A stretch of 64,000 nt of DNA from Priapulus caudatus (taxonomy: Eukaryota > Priapulida > Priapulimorpha > Priapulimorphida > Priapulidae): the NCBI RefSeq assembly GCF_000485595.1, contig NW_014577196.1, positions 333,019-397,018 on the forward strand, in the 5' to 3' direction. Made by a program: the position numbers and the translations under genes. Positions 62,653 through 64,000 of this stretch are shown here, in pieces. Every line of letters begins with the position of its first letter. Positions within the stretch are counted from its first letter, which is position 1. The notes under the pieces are model-generated. The model was not told where the DNA came from. It did not search any database and saw only the letters and a list, made by a program, of their open reading frames with translations.

Positions 62653-62811
62653 GCCACCGAGTCGCCGGGATGTGACGCTGCCGAGATGGACCTGCAGGTG
62701 GAACTGAAGCCGATCAGTGACTACGTCGGTGACCGCACAGAGCTAGTAGAGCAGATGATGACGACCATCACCATGCCACAGATCCGACGCATGCTGCCGG
62801 ACATACTCAAG
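62653..62811 (+). CDS. CAAP1: CAAP1-family exon (caspase activity and apoptosis inhibitor 1), partial gene
   Basis: A 159-bp frame of 53 codons follows GGCTAG (acceptor) at 62652 and ends at a donor AAG|GTAGGA. It codes for the pattern DL-x-V-x-LKP-[IV]-S-x-Y-[IV]-x-D-[RK]-x-E followed after 18 residues by MLPD-[IV]-LK. I recognise this as the start of the conserved CAAP1 domain; human CAAP1 has the same spacing with LKPVSFY and MLPDVLK. CAAP1 is reported to restrain caspase activation in human cells; its biochemical mode is poorly defined. The rest of the domain (the region with LCLEQL in relatives) is not in the window and would lie further right. The frame is open from the acceptor, so the internal Met at 62686 need not be the start. 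Confidence 0.68.
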
Positions 62812-63092
62812 GTAGGAGCGACCGATTTACGCCGTCGGTTCCCTGGGGTCAGGTTAAATTGACCACCTCGCGAGTTTTCGCGAGGTGTGCGTGTGTGAAA
62901 AAACGTACGTAGCACTGCGTACATCCTCTGACATACTCACAACTGATGGGATTGTTTGTAAGCTGAGATAAAATACAAAACCTTGGGGGAATTCTAATTT
63001 TAGTAAGCACCAAAATTGCCTGCTATTATTAGTACTACACTGCTGTTACGCTAGTATGAACGTCTGTGTTTACACTCTGACCTGATTTCTAG

Positions 63093-63166
63093 GGTGCGAC
63101 GGTATGCATTACTACACCCTGATAGATGTCTCGCGCTACCGCGATAAAATCCGAGAGATGGCAACG
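63093..63166 (+). CDS. Candidate 74-bp exon of unknown protein
   Basis: After a pyrimidine-rich tract ending TTTCTAG, two bases and then 24 open codons encode CDGMHYYTLIDVSRYRDKIR and four more residues, ending ACG|GTAAAC, a plausible donor. The composition (Tyr, Asp, Arg) looks coding. It does not resemble the next part of CAAP1, and its start phase does not match the exon at 62653. The other two copies of this segment carry frame-breaking indels. I do not recognise the protein. Confidence 0.35.
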
Positions 63167-63580
63167 GTAAACAGAAACAGAACGCAAAATTGTAATCGTG
63201 CATGATTTCATTGGATTTGGTAAATACGAAGGTTCTAAGACATGTTATCATCACTCTAGACAATTTCTGTTACTCAAGCAATAACGGTAGGTATCATGAA
63301 AATGGGGAAAACACTGGAAAATTCTCGCAATACACGCTTTAATAGCATAAGTGGCAGTTATGGTGTGTGCCAGCACACGCGGTGAACGCATTTCCTGCAT
63401 TTTCAGGTTATGTTTAAAGCAACCAATTCTGATCATTTTAAAACAGTAAAAGGTCAATTTGTAAATTTCAAAAAGGAATGTAGCTAAAGCTGATGTTTTG
63501 ACTAAAGTATCTAAAATATATATTATGATTGAGTATGATAACTAAAAAAACATTGTTTACAAAATTGTAATTTGTATATA

Positions 63581-63761
63581 CCGTATATACTCGCGTAATA
63601 ACCGCAAATTTGGATTCAGATTTCAACCCTGTATTTGCTCTGTGCAGTTTATAAGTGCACCATACCGTGAGGGGAAATATACTAGGCGCAATACTTGGTT
63701 ACCCGGTTCAAATTGAGGTGCGGCTTATAGGCGCCCGCGGTTATTACGCGATCATATACGG
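63581..63761. mobile_element. TA-flanked MITE, copy 3
   Basis: Same element as 55493-55670, with inverted ends CCGTATATACTCGCGTAATA and TA on both sides. Confidence 0.78.
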
Positions 63762-63865
63762 TACTATCAGTATCAGTACATAATTATGAAAAATAAGCCT
63801 ATTTTCAATCTGAATTTATAATTTCACTATGTACATCTGTATGTTTTGAAGTTTGAATTTGAATC

Positions 63866-63952
63866 ACAAATTCGTGATCGGGCGATTAAATTCGCTGGCG
63901 ATTTTAATCGCCGCGATCGGGCGATAAAAATCGCTCGTGTGCCCCTAGCATA
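63866..63952. mobile_element. Terminal fragment of another MITE
   Basis: Contains alternating GCGATTTTAATCGC-type inverted blocks and ends in CGCTCGTGTGCCCCTA, a hAT-like terminus when read on the minus strand (TAGGGGCACACGAGCG). The opposite terminus is not visible, so it is truncated or interrupted by the triplicated segment. Confidence 0.45.
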
Positions 63953-64000
63953 AACCCCAACATACCATATACATACAATATATAGGTACATCATATCCTA

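Larger units (their letters stand above)
63035..63865 (+). repeat. Triplicated segment, copy 3 (cleanest)
   Basis: Homologous to 54945-55750 and 58630-59440. It lies downstream of the CAAP1-like exon, presumably in an intron of that gene. Confidence 0.88.

Overview
The window looks like nuclear DNA of an animal, most likely a marine invertebrate. The evidence is one large GC-rich C2H2 zinc-finger coding exon, a second spliced-looking exon, AT-rich non-coding DNA, many GA/GT/TATG microsatellites, small non-autonomous DNA transposons with target-site duplications, and TTAGGG-type interstitial repeats. I cannot place it more precisely. I found no tRNA, rRNA, CRISPR array, operon or intact transposase gene.

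Layout. From 1 to 3979 on the minus strand is the 5' part of a zinc-finger protein gene: at least 1279 codons, 13 C2H2 fingers, running off the left edge. From 4 to 25 kb the DNA is non-coding. It holds microsatellites, at least seven short inverted-repeat elements (10.48, 10.62, 11.7, 15.8, 16.26, 17.1 and 21.6 kb) and several CpG-containing, motif-rich patches that resemble promoters or enhancers (8.6, 12.6-13.0, 18.4, 24.1 kb).

From 25 to 54 kb the sequence is dominated by duplication. Block A (26.48-29.0 kb) recurs in the same direction at 38.99-41.5 kb. Block B (29.27-38.77 kb) recurs inverted and partly re-duplicated at 41.52-53.43 kb. Most copies differ by single-base insertions and deletions, and Ns occur at 29244-29268, 44133-44967 and 56491-56500. 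I read much of this as long-read gap filling or fold-back misassembly until shown otherwise. Block B carries a fold-back element with tandem-repeat arms (35.77-36.48 kb) and a short palindrome (30.55 kb).

From 53.7 to 64 kb, two palindromic elements with telomere-like cores are followed by a segment present three times in differing quality (54.9-55.75, 58.6-59.4, 63.0-63.85 kb). A 77-base exact repeat (56414-56490 and 61366-61442) brackets the 10-N gap and a noisy insert. At 62653-62811 on the plus strand is a well-formed exon that I assign to the CAAP1 (caspase activity and apoptosis inhibitor 1) family. The two genes are unrelated and show no functional coupling. The most interesting items are the unusual zinc-finger family and the compact inverted-repeat elements.
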